64,000 nt of DNA, taken from positions 12,662,860 through 12,726,859 of the forward strand of contig OY829647.1 in assembly GCA_963691815.1 (NCBI GenBank), read 5' to 3'. The stretch comes from Echiichthys vipera (taxonomy: Eukaryota; Chordata; Actinopteri; Perciformes; Trachinidae). The notes under the pieces were generated by a model. It was not told where the DNA came from. It was given only the letters and a program-made list of their open reading frames with translations, and ran no database searches. Position numbers and translations under genes: made by a program. How positions within the stretch are numbered: the stretch's first letter is position 1; each line of letters begins with the position of its first letter. Of the stretch, positions 50,969 through 64,000 are shown one piece after another.

Positions 50969-51202
50969 ACGCGGGGGCAGCTGCCGTCGGCCTAGAGGCC
51001 TCTGTCTCCATCTGCCAGGGAAAGTTTTTTTTAAAGGATGGGTTGTGGCTGTATTGAAAAGGAGTAAAAGACAGAGACTAACAAGAGACAGAACAGACTG
51101 TGTGGGTTCAAGCTCGCTATTCAGCAAGCAGAGAGTGAATGTGATTGCTTTAATGTGTTTGCTGTGAGAGGTCCATCCCTGCACCCACATACAAACATGC
51201 AC

Positions 51203-51329
<127 letters not shown>

Positions 51330-52508
51330 AAACTCTTTACATTCTCCTGACATTCAGGGAGCCACAAAGTTAGCCATTAGATGCTTAGATAGGTATTCTA
51401 GAGGCAACGGACGTAACAGTCTTTCATCAAGCTTAATCTTATAATAATAAGACAGTTATACAATTAACAGACAAGCCATATTTCTCCTGCACAGAACATT
51501 CTTTACCAAACTCCAAAGTCAAAGATCAGATGCGTGATATCCTGCGTTTCCTTACTGGATCTGCCAAGATTTGTTATCTGTTTTGTCAAATTACAATATC
51601 TCACTCTTCTTCTTGTTTGTTTTAAGTCTTGAGGAATTCCGCTATTGTTATGCAAGACATGTTCAACCAGTAACAATGTCCAGACCCACAAAATAACAGT
51701 CATATCATATGAGGAGCTAATTGCATAAACCGTTCACTCAAGAGTTTGACTTGTGTAACATCATCTTGAGACTTCAATGCGATGCATAATACTCTTAAAC
51801 CAAAGAATGAAAGAATATTTACATCAGAGTGATGAGTTTCATCTGGGGCATTAGCTCCTCGCCCCATTTTTAGCCACAAGAAGAGAGATAAAGAATTGTG
51901 TCCGTTGTGGAAACCTCGTTTGATCTGTCAGATACAGCTGCAATCTATTGTGATACAACTGTGGGGGTTAAAAGAGTTTGCACTGAGGTAGTGCTCTGCT
52001 GCAGACTTAGTGGTTCTGATACCATACCAGAGACTGGTTCTGCTTTTCCAATCACATGAACAGGATTCAAGGATACCATGGAAGTGCAATTTTTTCCATT
52101 TACATAGCCAGTAGGAATGGAGATTTGATTGAAAAAGCGCTCCATAAACCTGATATTTTCCAATAGAATTTTAGTTTTAAACAGCATTTTGTTGATAGCA
52201 CACTACCCTGTTTATTTTTCTTTTCTTTCAAATATGACTGCATACTTTCTACTACTACTATGAAATACTGTGCAGTTTTGTTGTACATGTGGGGAAGTGA
52301 TGCCCACCCCCCTCCCCCTGAACAATTTCTTTAAACAACCACTACATAGTCAATGTAATATCACATTCACCTTTTCTTGCTTTAATGTTTTTAGAGCATC
52401 AACTACACATATTTTGTAACCATTTAAAATATCAATAAGCTCTTATATTGTAAATAGATCGGAAACAATGAAAATGTATTTAAGAATCAATGTATATCAT
52501 GTACATAT

Positions 52509-52514
52509 AATAAA
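52509..52514 (+). terminator. dkk2: candidate proximal dkk2 polyadenylation signal
   Basis: AATAAA within 'acatataataaaaatatg'. The downstream sequence is only weakly T/GT-rich, so use is uncertain. Confidence 0.4.
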
Positions 52515-52809
52515 AATATGAATCTTAAAGGTTACAGCATAATGATCTAGGTGAGAAGAGTAATGAGGGATGAACTAGGCAGGCACAGCTGGATAGATTC
52601 AAAATAATGTAGTTGAAATGTATAGGCAGAGGGGAAAGGCATAGATAACTTTGGCTGATATTACAGACTGGATGTTTCCAAAAAGAGAGACAAGCACATT
52701 AATTTCCCAAAATAGTTTGTGTAAATGGTGTCCAGATTTATATCCCACTAAATATTGTCTGTGTTAATATTTCTCATTGATTTGTTTTGTGTATTTACAA
52801 TGATGAATG

Positions 52810-52815
52810 AATAAA
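52810..52815 (+). terminator. dkk2: candidate distal dkk2 polyadenylation signal
   Basis: AATAAA is followed by GT- and T-rich sequence ('gtattttgtatcattggtt', then 'ttgttgagttgtttgtt' at about 52858-52876). This is the better of the two signals. Confidence 0.55.
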
Positions 52816-53091
52816 AGAATGTATTTTGTATCATTGGTTACACAGGACTGGTTATTACTTGTTGAGTTGTTTGTTAGGTTCTGTTGACTTTTCATAATGT
52901 AAGCCAGGAGGTAAAACCAAGGGAAGCTGAAAAGTGCTTACTTTATGCATTAACATCAAGAATAACAAACAAAATTAAATGAGCAAAAGAATTTCAGAAC
53001 ATCAGCTGCGAATAAAAAAGAGCAGATTCACCTGTTTATTTGCATGACATGAACATTACAAAGCCCCTGAAAACTTGGTTTCAGATCTTAA

Positions 53092-53595
53092 AGGTTCCCT
53101 GTGAAGTTTTCTTGTAAACAAAGTTATGTTTACATTCTTTAGAATACACTGTGTGTATCCTTGAGGTCTTAAAATTCTCAGAAAACATTTTAAAAAGGCA
53201 GATTTTGAACAATTTGAAACTTGCACTGTTGGCAGGCTGGTTCTTAGTCTGTTAAAGCATGTTACTTGTTGATCAGTGGAATAGTCAACATGCTATTTAA
53301 ATACTGTGAAAGTATCAAAATGCTCAATCCACTGAGAAATGTGTACAGTCCAGAATCAGAAACTGACTTTAAAAGAGCCGTCACAACTTCTGTATTGTTA
53401 TAGGTAAGAAGTGCTGCTACAGCTGAGAAAGTTGAGACTTTCTCAGGAGGTAGGATTAAAGAGAAAGGCGCTTAAACTGCTTGTTGAGGGTGAATACAGG
53501 TATATTCAGACGGACAGCATGAAAAAAATAGCCTGTTCTAGTAGAAACCTAAAATACAAGCAGAAGAACCTGAAAATGAGCCTGATATGGAACCT
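53092..53595. mobile_element. TTAA-type element (504 bp), chimeric
   Basis: The ends AGGTTCC and GGAACCT are perfect inverted repeats. They are flanked by TTAA on both sides (53088-53091 and 53596-53599), extending the perfect inversion to CTTAAAGGTTCC. The right 130 bases, reverse-complemented, match the left end of the element at 57017 (for example 'gctcattttcagg', 'ctgtccgtctgaatatacct', 'gtattcaccctc'). The left half does not match any part of that element. No coding capacity. Confidence 0.82.
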
Positions 53596-53599
53596 TTAA

Positions 53600-55289
53600 G
53601 TTCTTATTTATATTAAATATGTATGACTTAATAAACAACAATTAAAGTTGAAGTCTGAAAAATGAAGAAAAACATTATTTTAAAGAATGTAATGCTCTTT
53701 TAAAATTCAGCCAGTCTGCTTATTCAGGACGATGTGGAATTGGTTTGATCACATTTCAAATTGTCAATGGATTATTGTCATTTAAAAGATATAATCTTCA
53801 TGAAATATACAAAGCTATTGTAACTGTCTGAAAAATGTATTCATATAGGACCCCTTCAGTCAGAGTAAGTCAAATGAGAAAATATACGTCTATAATAAAC
53901 AATATCCATACAAATGAATTCTGGTAGCGTCTACACCTCCAGCATAATGAGATTGAATTTATACCCTAAATAATCTTTAAACCAATACCCATAAACATTT
54001 AGTTAAGTGAGTTGTTGTAGTTCAGCATGATACCATGTAACAGACCACAATATTTGTGAGATTACACACTGCCATGTCAAATGACCTCTATAATCCAAGC
54101 TGGAATAATCATAATTTAAAATGTATTATGGATATACACTGATGCAGGAAATCCTGAAACAGTTCAAGGGTCACTTAAACCACCAACCGACCGTCTATTT
54201 AAGATTTTTTCATGAGTACAAATAAGACTTCCAAAGACCCATTATAGGCTGATGGATTGCAGATGTGATCTATAGACAATATGCTTTGAAATGCTCCTTT
54301 TTACAGCAAAAATGTGAAGGAAATGTTTGGTTAGGAAGTGACAATTTACATTTTTCTTATTGCATCTTATACAGTGGATATGATTAAATACAAATTTCTT
54401 AATGTCATCTTTGAATACGATCACTGTCCTCACCACTTCAGAGGATGTGGCAACATTTGCTGAATGATCTCTGAGAGTCCACTTTGTTCACAAAACTCAC
54501 AATTTTTAGAACATTATTGTACAACTTCACTGGGTCCTTTTTTGACAGTTCCAAAGCGACATATTTTTTCCATCATCTCTAACAGGAGATGTATAATTTG
54601 CAAAAACATCAAATGCAGCAGCATCATTGTGCGGCTGCTATTGTTCCCCTCAGTATGCCTCATTATGTTCAAAAGTTCATAAAGTTGTTATTCACTGACC
54701 AAGGGACATGTTCTTTCAAATTTCAGCTTAACTTCTCATGTCCCTCTCTAGGTTACAGAAATGTTAAATCAAATTACAGCTGTTGAAAACTGTCCTAGCA
54801 GTGCCGTGTCGCTACTTTGAGGATCTTTTCAGGTTGTTGTTAAGGCAGTTTGAACCAGATGTTGAGTTGACGTGGCCCAATAAACTTCTATAGTGCTACA
54901 ATATATCTACTACAATATTGTTAGTGAATTACATGCATAGATTTTCCAGGACGTACTGTCAGTATACATCTACATGACAGTAAGGCCAGCATTCCAAGAT
55001 AAGCTTTGCGATCAGCAAGTACAAATTCTTTATCTTAAACATCTGGCGCTACTATGAAACAACCAGAGCACATTGGTAGGATATTTTTGTCTTGTTGCAG
55101 TCTCACTGGGTTTGATTTGTTTTCTCTCTGTAAGTCCTCTGTGAATTATTTAATAATACATATTCAATTTTTCCTTCAGTCATTAGCTTATTTTACAGAC
55201 TGTGGAAAAGTCTGGGAGTGACCTCTTATGTAAATGTGTTCACCAGATGTTCAATATTTGTACTTCAAAAAAGGTGTGACTCCATAAGA
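53600..55289. other. intergenic, nothing recognised
   Basis: AT-rich sequence with no supported gene or repeat. Confidence 0.5.
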
Positions 55290-55733
55290 CAGGGATACTA
55301 AACTGGCTTTGCCCAGAGGCCATGACGGGAGGCCAGAGGTCAGTTAATAAAGGAACAAAATAAAGGTACATTTATCTGTCCATTCTTCATTGCATTGCCT
55401 GTTTTAAACCTTTCAACGTTTGCTGTCATTCACTCATCTTATCGCAGCAGCCCGGCACAGGTCAGGTGTGTACGCAGGGGTGTTTCTAGAAACTGATTTG
55501 AGAACATTCAGGGAGACCTTTGTGACCTATGGTGTCTGGGGAAACCTCCTTTGCACTCTTTTTGATGTTAATCCTTCTTTTTTTTTAATTATATCTGGCA
55601 CTTTATCGGCATTCAAAGTACAAAAGCAATCCCATGTGAATCAATTCATTTTCATTGTGAATTAGAAAATGGTCAGCGGGTCACCCGAAACCCTATTAAA
55701 TCAGGCCTACGTGCTGTAAGTTGAGTATCACTG
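55290..55733. mobile_element. hAT-type MITE (444 bp), complete
   Basis: The left end CAGGGATACTAAACT and the reverse complement of the right end CAGTGATACTCAACT agree at 13 of 15 bases. The flanking octamers CCATAAGA (55282-55289) and CCATAAGG (55734-55741) differ at one base. This is a textbook hAT duplication. No transposase frame is present. Confidence 0.88.
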
Positions 55734-57012
55734 CCATAAGGTATACCCATTTGCACCAATATCTTCCTCTGTTTTCCCTCTTTGTCTTCACATTATAACG
55801 GCAATAGAAGCAATGTCATATAACATAACGTTTCTGCTATACGCACTTAGTTTTGATGGATATGGTATTACCTTTTTTTTCAATTTAAAGTTGTGAGAGA
55901 TACAATAAATCATTTTCTCACGTTGACAGTAAAAAGCAACAGTAATTTTTCAGCACTGAACTTATGCGCTCCGTGCTTTACAAGGTTGTGTTTTCAATCC
56001 AGCAAGTGTCCAGTCATTTTTCACATGTGCTTTTGATTGAAAGTAATGACTCTGCCCTACCTTTGTTTGGATAAGGTTTCTATTTGCTGAAATATTGGAT
56101 GCCTTTTTATCTCCTCAGACACTGGAAAGGGTACATTCAGGGTGACTGGAGACTTCAGGTCTCCATGGAAAGAAGAGGTAGATACAGAAAGAAAGCACTT
56201 TTCTCCAGCTCCAGGCCACCCACAGGCTCTGGAGTCTCCACCAAAAACCTGCTAATGAGAGAGTGACTGTCACTGGCTCTGCACTTTCCAGCGTGTGTCA
56301 GCAAAAAATCCAAATGAAGGAGTTCACACAGACAGGTTTGACTGCCCATGAAGTTGCCAGCTAAATAAATATGCTAAATGATTCAGTGGAAGGCTTTGAT
56401 TTTGTGCCCGTGTTGGCACAGTGCAGATCATAAATGTAATTTGGGTTTGTATGGCTCATATCATTCACTGTGGTAGAGAGGGAAAGTCTTCTCAAGCAAG
56501 CAGCTTCATGACTTTATCACATGAACATCTGCATCTGTGCGTGATGTCTAGGGTCAAACTTACACTTATTGTAAACTTATAAAACAATGACCGTCAGCAG
56601 CTTTCAGATGATTTTGGCACAAAGATGGCTTTTATTTGTCTATTTCTTTTATCTGTAGTCTTCATTTGGCAAGAAACGAAAATCTCCTCCTGAGCAAAGC
56701 TAGACTAATATAAAACCCCGGGGACAAATTCTTAAACATATGAAGAAAGTTAGGTTGACCACAGGGAACATGTGGTTGAATGCTTGGCGACATTTTACCC
56801 TTCTGTCACAGAAAGGTCATTCTCGTTTTTTTTTCTTCAGCCCACATGAGACCCAAAGCTCAGGAATGTACTTTTGCCCTGCGATTATGAGCGAATTACA
56901 GCAGTAAAAGCAAAAATAATTTAGATACTGTCATACTGCATCAAAATGCATGATGAGGTCTAGTTGACAAGCTCACATTTTAATAAATCACATCTGCTGT
57001 ATTTTCCATTGT
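55734..57012. other. intergenic, nothing recognised
   Basis: No gene or classified repeat supported. Confidence 0.5.
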
Positions 57013-57016
57013 TTAA

Positions 57017-57515
57017 AGGTCCCATATTATGCTCATTTTCAGGATCATACTTGTATTTTGGTTTTCCTCTAGAACATATTTACATGCTTTATTGTTCAAA
57101 AGACACATTATTTTCCTCATACTGTCCGTCTGAAAATACCTGTATTCACCCTCTGTCTAAAACACTTCATTTTAGAGCCTGTTTCTTTAAGCCCCCTCAC
57201 AAAAGCCCAGACTGCTCTGATTGGACAGCGTTTCCAGGTCTTCCACATCTATGCTTCTCTGCACCGTCATTGCAGCCTGGGAATGACTATAACAGCACTG
57301 TAACGGCAGTGTGTCTGGGTCCACATCTGTTACGGCACTGTAGTGGCACGTTCTATCTACAGTATATATAGTGTAGTTGTGACATCATAACAAAGTCCTG
57401 ACAGCTCGTTAAAAGGCACCATTTCTGAATGTGGTTGTGTGTTTATATAGCGTCTTGACATGCTTTATAACCAAAACAAAGACATGGAAATCTCCCTATT
57501 TACAGTATGGGACCT
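57017..57515. mobile_element. TTAA-type element (499 bp)
   Basis: The left end AGGTCCCATATTATG and the reverse complement of the right end AGGTCCCATACTGTA match over AGGTCCCATA. The left flank is TTAA (57013-57016) and the right flank ATAA (57516-57519), a duplication with one mutation. Its first 130 bases match the right half of the element at 53092-53595 in reverse orientation. The 135-codon + frame at 56964-57371 spans its left boundary and is not a gene. Confidence 0.8.
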
Positions 57516-57539
57516 ATAAAGTATATTCACAACTATGTA

Positions 57540-57715
57540 AAAATTCTTTAAGTAAAAGGCCTCCATTCAGTAAATTACTAATGTAAAATTCCATAAGTAT
57601 TATCAGAAAAACACATTAAAAGTATCAAAGTCAGTAGTACGTAAGTAAGTAGTAGTAAGTAGTAGTAAGTACACAAATACTTATTAAAGTCACAGATAAA
57701 TGGTCCCAGGCCAAT
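57540..57715. repeat. 'aagta'-rich dispersed repeat with GTAGTAAGTA tandem part
   Basis: Short tandem GTAGTAAGTA units occupy about 57632-57671. The flanks 'ttctttaagtaaaaggcctc' and 'ataagtattatcagaaaaac' recall a teleost repeat built on 'aagtaaaagta' words. Similar words occur at 59510-59560, and 'ggttactttccaccactg' near 60684 resembles its usual end. Confidence 0.5.
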
Positions 57716-57899
57716 CCAACACCTCAACCTATCTCATTACATGGAATGTGGCTCTCTAAGCCTGGAGCACAAACTCTGAGCATTCAATGTCAGAACAGAC
57801 ATGTTTACAGTTGCATGCCCAGTGCGTCTGGGACGTTGTGCATCTGTGCCAGATGCTGAGGGATGTCACATCTTGAAAAATCCATCCGGAATTCGTCCC

Positions 57900-58025
57900 T
57901 GTGTTTTAATACATGACCATAGTGGAGTGTCATAGTTTGATACGTACAGCTACCCAGTGCGTTGACAAGTAATGCTAAGGGGTCCTGACAAAATGTCAGT
58001 ATGTGATGGGCTGGGATGAGAACGG
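57900..58025. repeat. unclassified interspersed repeat R1, copy 4
   Basis: The stretch 'gctacccagtgcgttgac' and the 'aaggggtcctgaca' block match copy 1 exactly. The surrounding 'cagtatgtgatgggctgg' and the upstream 'gtgttttaatacatgacc' are also alignable, over about 125 bases in all. Minus-strand frame reads CQDPLALLVNALGS. Confidence 0.65.
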
Positions 58026-61000
58026 ATTGTATCAAAGTCTAGAAGGGAAATCATTCTTTGTTGAAACTGCTAACAACTTACAGACACAAGGGGCCCCAGG
58101 AGGACAATGCCATTATTTGTAAAAGGTCATAAAGTATAAATAATCAAAGGATTACAAGTCAGTTAAATGCTTAAATGAAATGTTACAGAGTTAATGCTCC
58201 TTTAAAGTACAAGTATTTCAGATCAACTCAACTTGTGAGTAACTTTCCTAGAAGCTATTTGGGGTTATCCATCCAGCTTGAGTATATTGAGTTTTATGTG
58301 GGCTATTATGAATGTATAGAATCAGACATCTCAGCCTGGAGGCTTCTTGTTGTGAGCTTATCTTTTCTATCTACTCTAAATCTGCAGCCTGCTCGCATTG
58401 AAGTAATCATTACAACTGGCAAAGTTTTGGTTTTATCATCGCAGCAAAGTTCACGGTTATTATTTTCCATGACCTCTCCTTCCAGCAGCAATGGTCCAAG
58501 AAAATAACCATTTTCACATCAGAGGTTATCCAAATAGATGAAATCTCTCTGCCAACTCTCAATCCCTGGACTTCTGCCTGGTCAACCACTGTGTTTTGTC
58601 AGGTCTCACAGTATCTCCGCTCCACTGTTATTAAACAGTTGTATTAGTCCTTAATGGAAATACCACAGTGTGTCTAACAGCAGTCCAATAACCATGAAAG
58701 ACAGAATACTACAGTAAGTGGCATGAAGAGAAATTGTGTCATGTCACAGAAAATAAATATGATTGATAAGCAAATCATGTCTTATCCCCTGGTGTTCCTT
58801 CCATCGACAACACTCACGCAACACTCAATTTATATCTGTGCTTTTTGAGTCCACCCAATTCCAACTGTGACTTTCTTTTACGCTCCGTTAACTAACATCT
58901 TATTTCAATACTTTTAGTCAGTGGACTTTTCGCTTATCCTCATCCATCATATGGTGCAACATTACCCAGGTTTGTTCTAGATATGTGCCATTAGTATTAG
59001 CAGTTGATTGCGCTGGCTGGATTGGTCTTTTATGGTGGGAACCACAGGTGGACTACTGAATGGGCCTACTGGGCCCAGGGGCTCTCTGCATAAAGCAAAA
59101 TTAACTTACATTTTGAAAAGTAAAAGTATGTGCAGTCAAATGTTCCCTGTCAGTGTTTTATATATATGATGTTTCTAAATTAATATTGCTGTGGAATTAA
59201 TTTGTTTGTTGCATTTTATTGCTGTAGATTTTTCAAGGTGTGCTAATTTGAACTCCTGTATATACTGTTGGGTAGTTTAATCTACAGAAGGGGTTCCCAA
59301 AACCTTTTCAGCTTGGGACACAAACTTATAAAAATGATTATTAAGAATGAACACGATTGAGAGTGAGGAAATCACAGAAGCAACGTTACCCCAGCCAGAG
59401 AGCTTGAAGACAATTATCAAGTCAATGTTTTAAACAGCATCCGATCTGAACAGACCAGCAAAAAGGTTTTTCACTGCAGGGTATGAAAAAATGTCAAATT
59501 CGAATTGAAATACTTAAGTAAATGCATGTACCTTGAGTAAATGTACTTACATTCCAACAAAGGTCATATGTTGCTGACCAATTGTGTTTCCTAATTATTA
59601 GCCAAATAAACCTGCAGTGTAAGAAGTTTATTTTGTGAAAATATGTAGCTTCACTGTGTCAGTTGTGGTACTTTGATTAATTGTAATTTAGTTTGGTAAT
59701 ATAGGTCTACAGACAAAAGGCTGAAAGCCGCATAAAGTGTTCACATTGAGTAAAGTACTTTTAAAATTTCAACAAAACATGACAAGAATAATAATAAAAA
59801 AAGAGCCATTGAAGTAGATAACTTTTCCACTACATCAAAAGGTGTCTACAAGGAAGTCAACTACAATGACTTCCTTATTGTATTTCTCTGCATCTAAGTA
59901 TGCTATGTGCTGGTGCTTTATTAAAGAAGGGCGGCAGTGACAGAAACATATTTTTTCTGGAGCACAGCTGTTATATAGGCCACGTCTTTCTTTCATGTTA
60001 TTGCTTTTTGTCTCATGTGTAGATATTTACATTGTCCTGCGTAGACAGAATAATGATGATAACCATTTAATAATAAGGGACTTATTATGTAGATCCCTTC
60101 CGGACATTTTTCAAGACACTAAAAACAATACTTAGCTTTGAATATTTAATCTGTCTGATATGGTTTGTAAAAAAACAAAAAAAAAATCAATAACTACTTA
60201 CACATTTTTAAAAGCAGATGGACTCACTCCAACTCATTAAAGAATCCAGAATATGCAAATGTTTTTACTGCCAGATGCAAGATGTCTCAATCTTCAGTGA
60301 AAAGTCAACTCGCAGCATATGTAAACCAGAGGTTTAATTTTTCCTCATCACTCTTGTGTACGTTGTATATTTGCACATGATTGCCTTTTCAATGTAAAGT
60401 CACAATTAATGCTGTGCATACATGTATTAAACTCAGATTTAAAGACACAGAGAAACGTTCCTCCTTCAGCAGATGGATGTGAAAACAGTCTTTTAGTGTC
60501 AAACTCTGCACAAACCTCACGAAGCACAAACATCAAAGTAGGTAACAATAAGCAGGACATAGTTTTTTGTTGAATTCTAAGGAAATAACCTTATTTTCCA
60601 ACAATTCCAGAAAGGTGAGTCATTTTAGCTGACAGTAAATGACAGTTAATTTAATTTTTGAACTCCTGTTTGTCCGTGGTGTTGGTTACTTTCCACCACT
60701 GTTCTTTTGATGCAATTTGTCTGTGTTTGTTTGTTTGATATATGTTCTCATAATTCTAAAGCCTGTTTGCCATGACATACAAAATCATTTTGGAATTTGG
60801 TCACACTCAATTAGCATCTTTGAAGCTGTGCTAACTTTTTTTCTTCTTATGGCAACAAACGCCATTAAGTGGCATTCAACTTCACATGACGCAACTTTAT
60901 TGTAGTCTTTCTCATTTCTGTTTAACAACTTCAAAGTTAGAGCCATGTTAAGAGGTTTTTACATTATTTCTTTTGCCACCGGTGTGTTTCTGGCAGGACA

Positions 61001-64000
61001 TGTTGAGTACCCGCCAACACCAAGGGAGAAAAAAGGACACATTTTCTATCATTGGCAGGTTGAAATGCAGCGAAAAAGGAATGCTCGTTGACGTGCCAAA
61101 CCCCAAGCCTTTCCTTTTTGTCATATTGTCTGTATTTATATTTATTGATTTATCGTTTTATACTTGTGAAGTTTAGATTTTGTCAACTTTCTTTTTTTAT
61201 GCAACAGGGCTTGGAGAGATTAGAAGACCATCCAACACTAGTGAACAAAAACACATGGCGAACTGCCAATGAGTTTTGTCCGTATACTTATCCTGAGAAG
61301 TTTCAGATGGACGGTTCATCTGGACATTAGGCAGGACATTCAAATAATAGATCCAATTACTTCATGCACAAGTTATGAATCAGACAACATGTGCTCAAAC
61401 CATTTCTGTTTTTCAAGGCCTCACATCTGCATAACAGCCTACATATATGACATCTGGTGGGTGATGTATGTGTATGTATACATCCAAATATGTGCATAAT
61501 ATCATGTGTATTTACATTTGTACAGTACATTTATGCATATGTGTACATATATATATATTTATAAATATATCTCAAGTGCTTTCACTTATGTATTAGGATA
61601 TCACCTGATTTTTATTGTAAATGTGCTCTATATCCAGCAGCACCTGAGCACAAAAGAGTTTTCAGTTGATACTTCATGACAGCTTTTCCATCATAATAAT
61701 AAACCCATTACACCTGCTCGAGGCTTATCTCCAACACTCTTTGGTGGTCATGACTCTTTTCTCACTCTTTCAATCTCTGAACATCTGTTTTGGCTTCCTC
61801 GGGCTTTGCCTCTGCCAGACTACGGAGTGTAAAAATTTATGAGAACCCCAGAGGGAACTAGTTGTTTGTTGGTATACTCATTGATTTTCTTTTCAGGAAA
61901 CAGCATAGGGAGTAAAGCCAATTCAAAGAGAGAGTAATTACGAGAGAAAGGCCACCCTGGCAAGTGCAGGATATGAACACTGGAACCAACAGCAGAAAAA
62001 ATGTCAGGTCAGTTTGATTTAGGTACAACAAAATGAACATTAAAACACTCTCCCTCGCTTGATTTCTGTTGTAAGTAAGTAATCATGGATAATGTTTATG
62101 CCAAACATATGTTTATGCCTGACAAATTGGATTTTTGTTATATTTAAAAATAAAGCACAACAGGCTTTTATAAGCCAACAACAGAAGGTCAGCTTCAGTT
62201 CATCTTTAGTAAAAACAGCACCAGCCTTACATATAAAATGCACAATTTTACTGAAAAATAACGCTATTATCTTATATGGTGTGCCCTGAAAGGTAAGATG
62301 ACTTGTGCCAATTTACAACTCTTAAAAAACAGGAAGTTACTGTGATGGAAAGATGGTCATCTGCATCAGTCCGCTGTGTGACAGTTAATCATTCATTAAG
62401 CCCTGCCCCACATGGTCACTGTTATCTTACAAAACCGTCTCCTAGCATTAAATAAAATGTCATACTAAGTAAGACATCATACGTAGCTCGATTGGAATAC
62501 TTTGGGGAAATAGTATTCATAAAATGCTGCTAAAAAAAACGTAAATAGTGAATATATAACTATATAGGATAGTTTTAAAAAAAAATAAAGCTGGATGTTT
62601 TGTTATTGGCGTAGTCACAAATGTCATTGGGATTTTCTCACTGCATTTCGCTGCAGGCTAAGGGAGCTGCTAACATGGGGCTGTGAAAGTGTTCACACTG
62701 GCATAAACCTGTCACATTCCAAGCGGGCTAACCCAACTTTAACATAAGGCTTACTGGCCTTGCTCTGGAGCAGGGTTAGCCCTGAGTTTGCTGAATAAAC
62801 AATAGAAGAATGTCGGCATTAGATTCATCATGTTCCAACTGACACTTAACCAGGGCGAGTAGAAGTGCAGTTTAAATCATAACAATGTGTGTGTGAAAAG
62901 GGGTTAAGTTAACCAAGGGCTAACCTTAGAGAATGCAGACTGAAAAGCCCTATATGAGTTTGAATGAGGTTTACTTTGTTCATGAAGTGACGGTTTCACT
63001 TTGGCTTTCTATATAAACCATTTCAGCATGTGGAGAAATCCAAGCTCGGTAGGTCTGCCATGCCTTGTTGCGGTTACTAAGCTATGATTGGATAATTACT
63101 TTTCGGGGGAGGGGTTTATTGAATGGAAGGTTGTTTTAAATTCATTCGATTAATTGTGATTTTGTTTGGTGATACAAAGCATAATATCAACTGAAAGGTT
63201 AAACGCCATCCTGCTTACCTGATGGGCAGAGGTGATGAAGCAAGGGCTTCCAAAACATGTTTGTTTTTAGCAGTGGTCTAATTTGTTCATATCAAAAACA
63301 GAATGATTAAGAACCACAATGTCACAAATGCTTAAGTTTAGCTGAGAGACGTTACTATGACAGGTCAGCTTTGTTTAACAAACTCTAAACTTTGTCTCAG
63401 TAAGTGATGGTTCAAAACAAAATCCACTAAAAAAACACACACAAACAGTATCACAAATTTTGACAGAGTGTGACCAATCCATGTTTGTGCCGAGAATGAG
63501 CTTCATGCTGTTTAGAGATCCTACTCAAGGGAATGGTCAGATGAATTCAGCTTCAAATGAAATGAATGTTCAGTGCTTGAAATGGATATGAGGTCAACAA
63601 ACAAGTCCTATGCTTTTGAGTGCAGCATGTGAATGTGTTTAGCATGGAATGCAGGATATGCCATGTAAGATTCACAGCCCCGCTTTGATCAGCGCTCACC
63701 CTGATTTACAGGGCCTGGATCGAAGATTTGTGTGTGGTTTTATTGGCGAGTGTAAGTCAAGGATAGCAGTCTTTCAGTTCAAAGGCTGTTATTTTTTTGA
63801 ACATAGGTGAGGGTTATGCTGACTTCAGGGCCAAATGTGTCAAAACAGGTTAGGTATTAGGTATGAAGACGTGTGCCTGTGTGTGTGGCGAGGGGCTGTC
63901 GGACTTGTAGTCATACTCAGTAACAGTTTGTTGATGTTGACCTCCTTAAATCACTCTTTAGTGCTTGCGTGTGTTTCTTATCACTTCTCTAGAATACAAA
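58026..64000. other. intergenic, no gene recognised
   Basis: No exon with homology or splice context was found. A 'ggggttcccaaaaccttttc' segment near 59288 resembles a hAT end without a visible partner. The region 62640-62960 has phrases ('gtgttcacactggcataaac', 'agcagggttagccctgagtt') that recall a dispersed teleost repeat. An AT-rich tract lies at 61540-61575. None of these could be delimited. Confidence 0.45.

Noticed and set aside
56964..57371. 135-codon + strand open frame
   Set aside because: It crosses the left boundary of the TTAA element at 57017 and has no homology to a transposase or host protein that I recognise.
61000..61330. Overlapping + strand frames suggesting a gene at 60973-61330
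   Set aside because: No recognisable protein, no consistent splice sites, and composition like the surrounding intergenic DNA.

Overview
This is a stretch of vertebrate, almost certainly teleost fish, nuclear DNA. It is AT-rich, most of it is non-coding, and the coding sequence lies in short exons with standard GT-AG introns. The repeats (hAT and TTAA-type miniature elements, a tRNA-derived SINE, LINE 3' tails, very long CA/GT and TA microsatellites) are of the kinds common in teleosts. Nothing bacterial, plasmid-borne or phage-like is present.

Two genes are supported, both on the + strand. Positions 773 to about 6985 hold the last two coding exons, an intron and the 3' UTR of a bifunctional PAPS synthase, called papss1 because of its neighbour. 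It makes the sulfate donor PAPS in the cytosol or nucleus. After about 30 kb of intergenic DNA with no convincing gene comes a complete four-exon dickkopf-2 gene, dkk2: coding exons at 37258-37461, 48142-48292, 49271-49402 and 50718-50968. It encodes a 245-residue secreted Wnt modulator with two ten-cysteine domains. A TATA box and GC box lie upstream, two short upstream ORFs sit in the inferred 5' leader, and the 3' UTR carries a long CA repeat. The order papss1 then dkk2 in the same orientation matches human 4q25 as I remember it, so this is a conserved synteny block. The two genes are not known to work together.

The last 11 kb (52836-64000) shows no gene. The intergenic DNA and introns contain many decayed mobile elements. 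Several have terminal inverted repeats and target-site duplications that can be read directly: hAT-type at 4588-5404, 47419-47907 and 55290-55733, and TTAA-type at 34694-35029, 53092-53595 and 57017-57515. One unclassified repeat family recurs at four places.

I found no evidence of an undescribed multi-gene system. The points most worth a second look are splice-site choices in dkk2 (a tandem CAGCAG acceptor, a double donor, and a decoy acceptor before the last exon), complementary UG and CA repeats in the dkk2 primary transcript, upstream ORFs, a chimeric TTAA element, and the unclassified repeat family.
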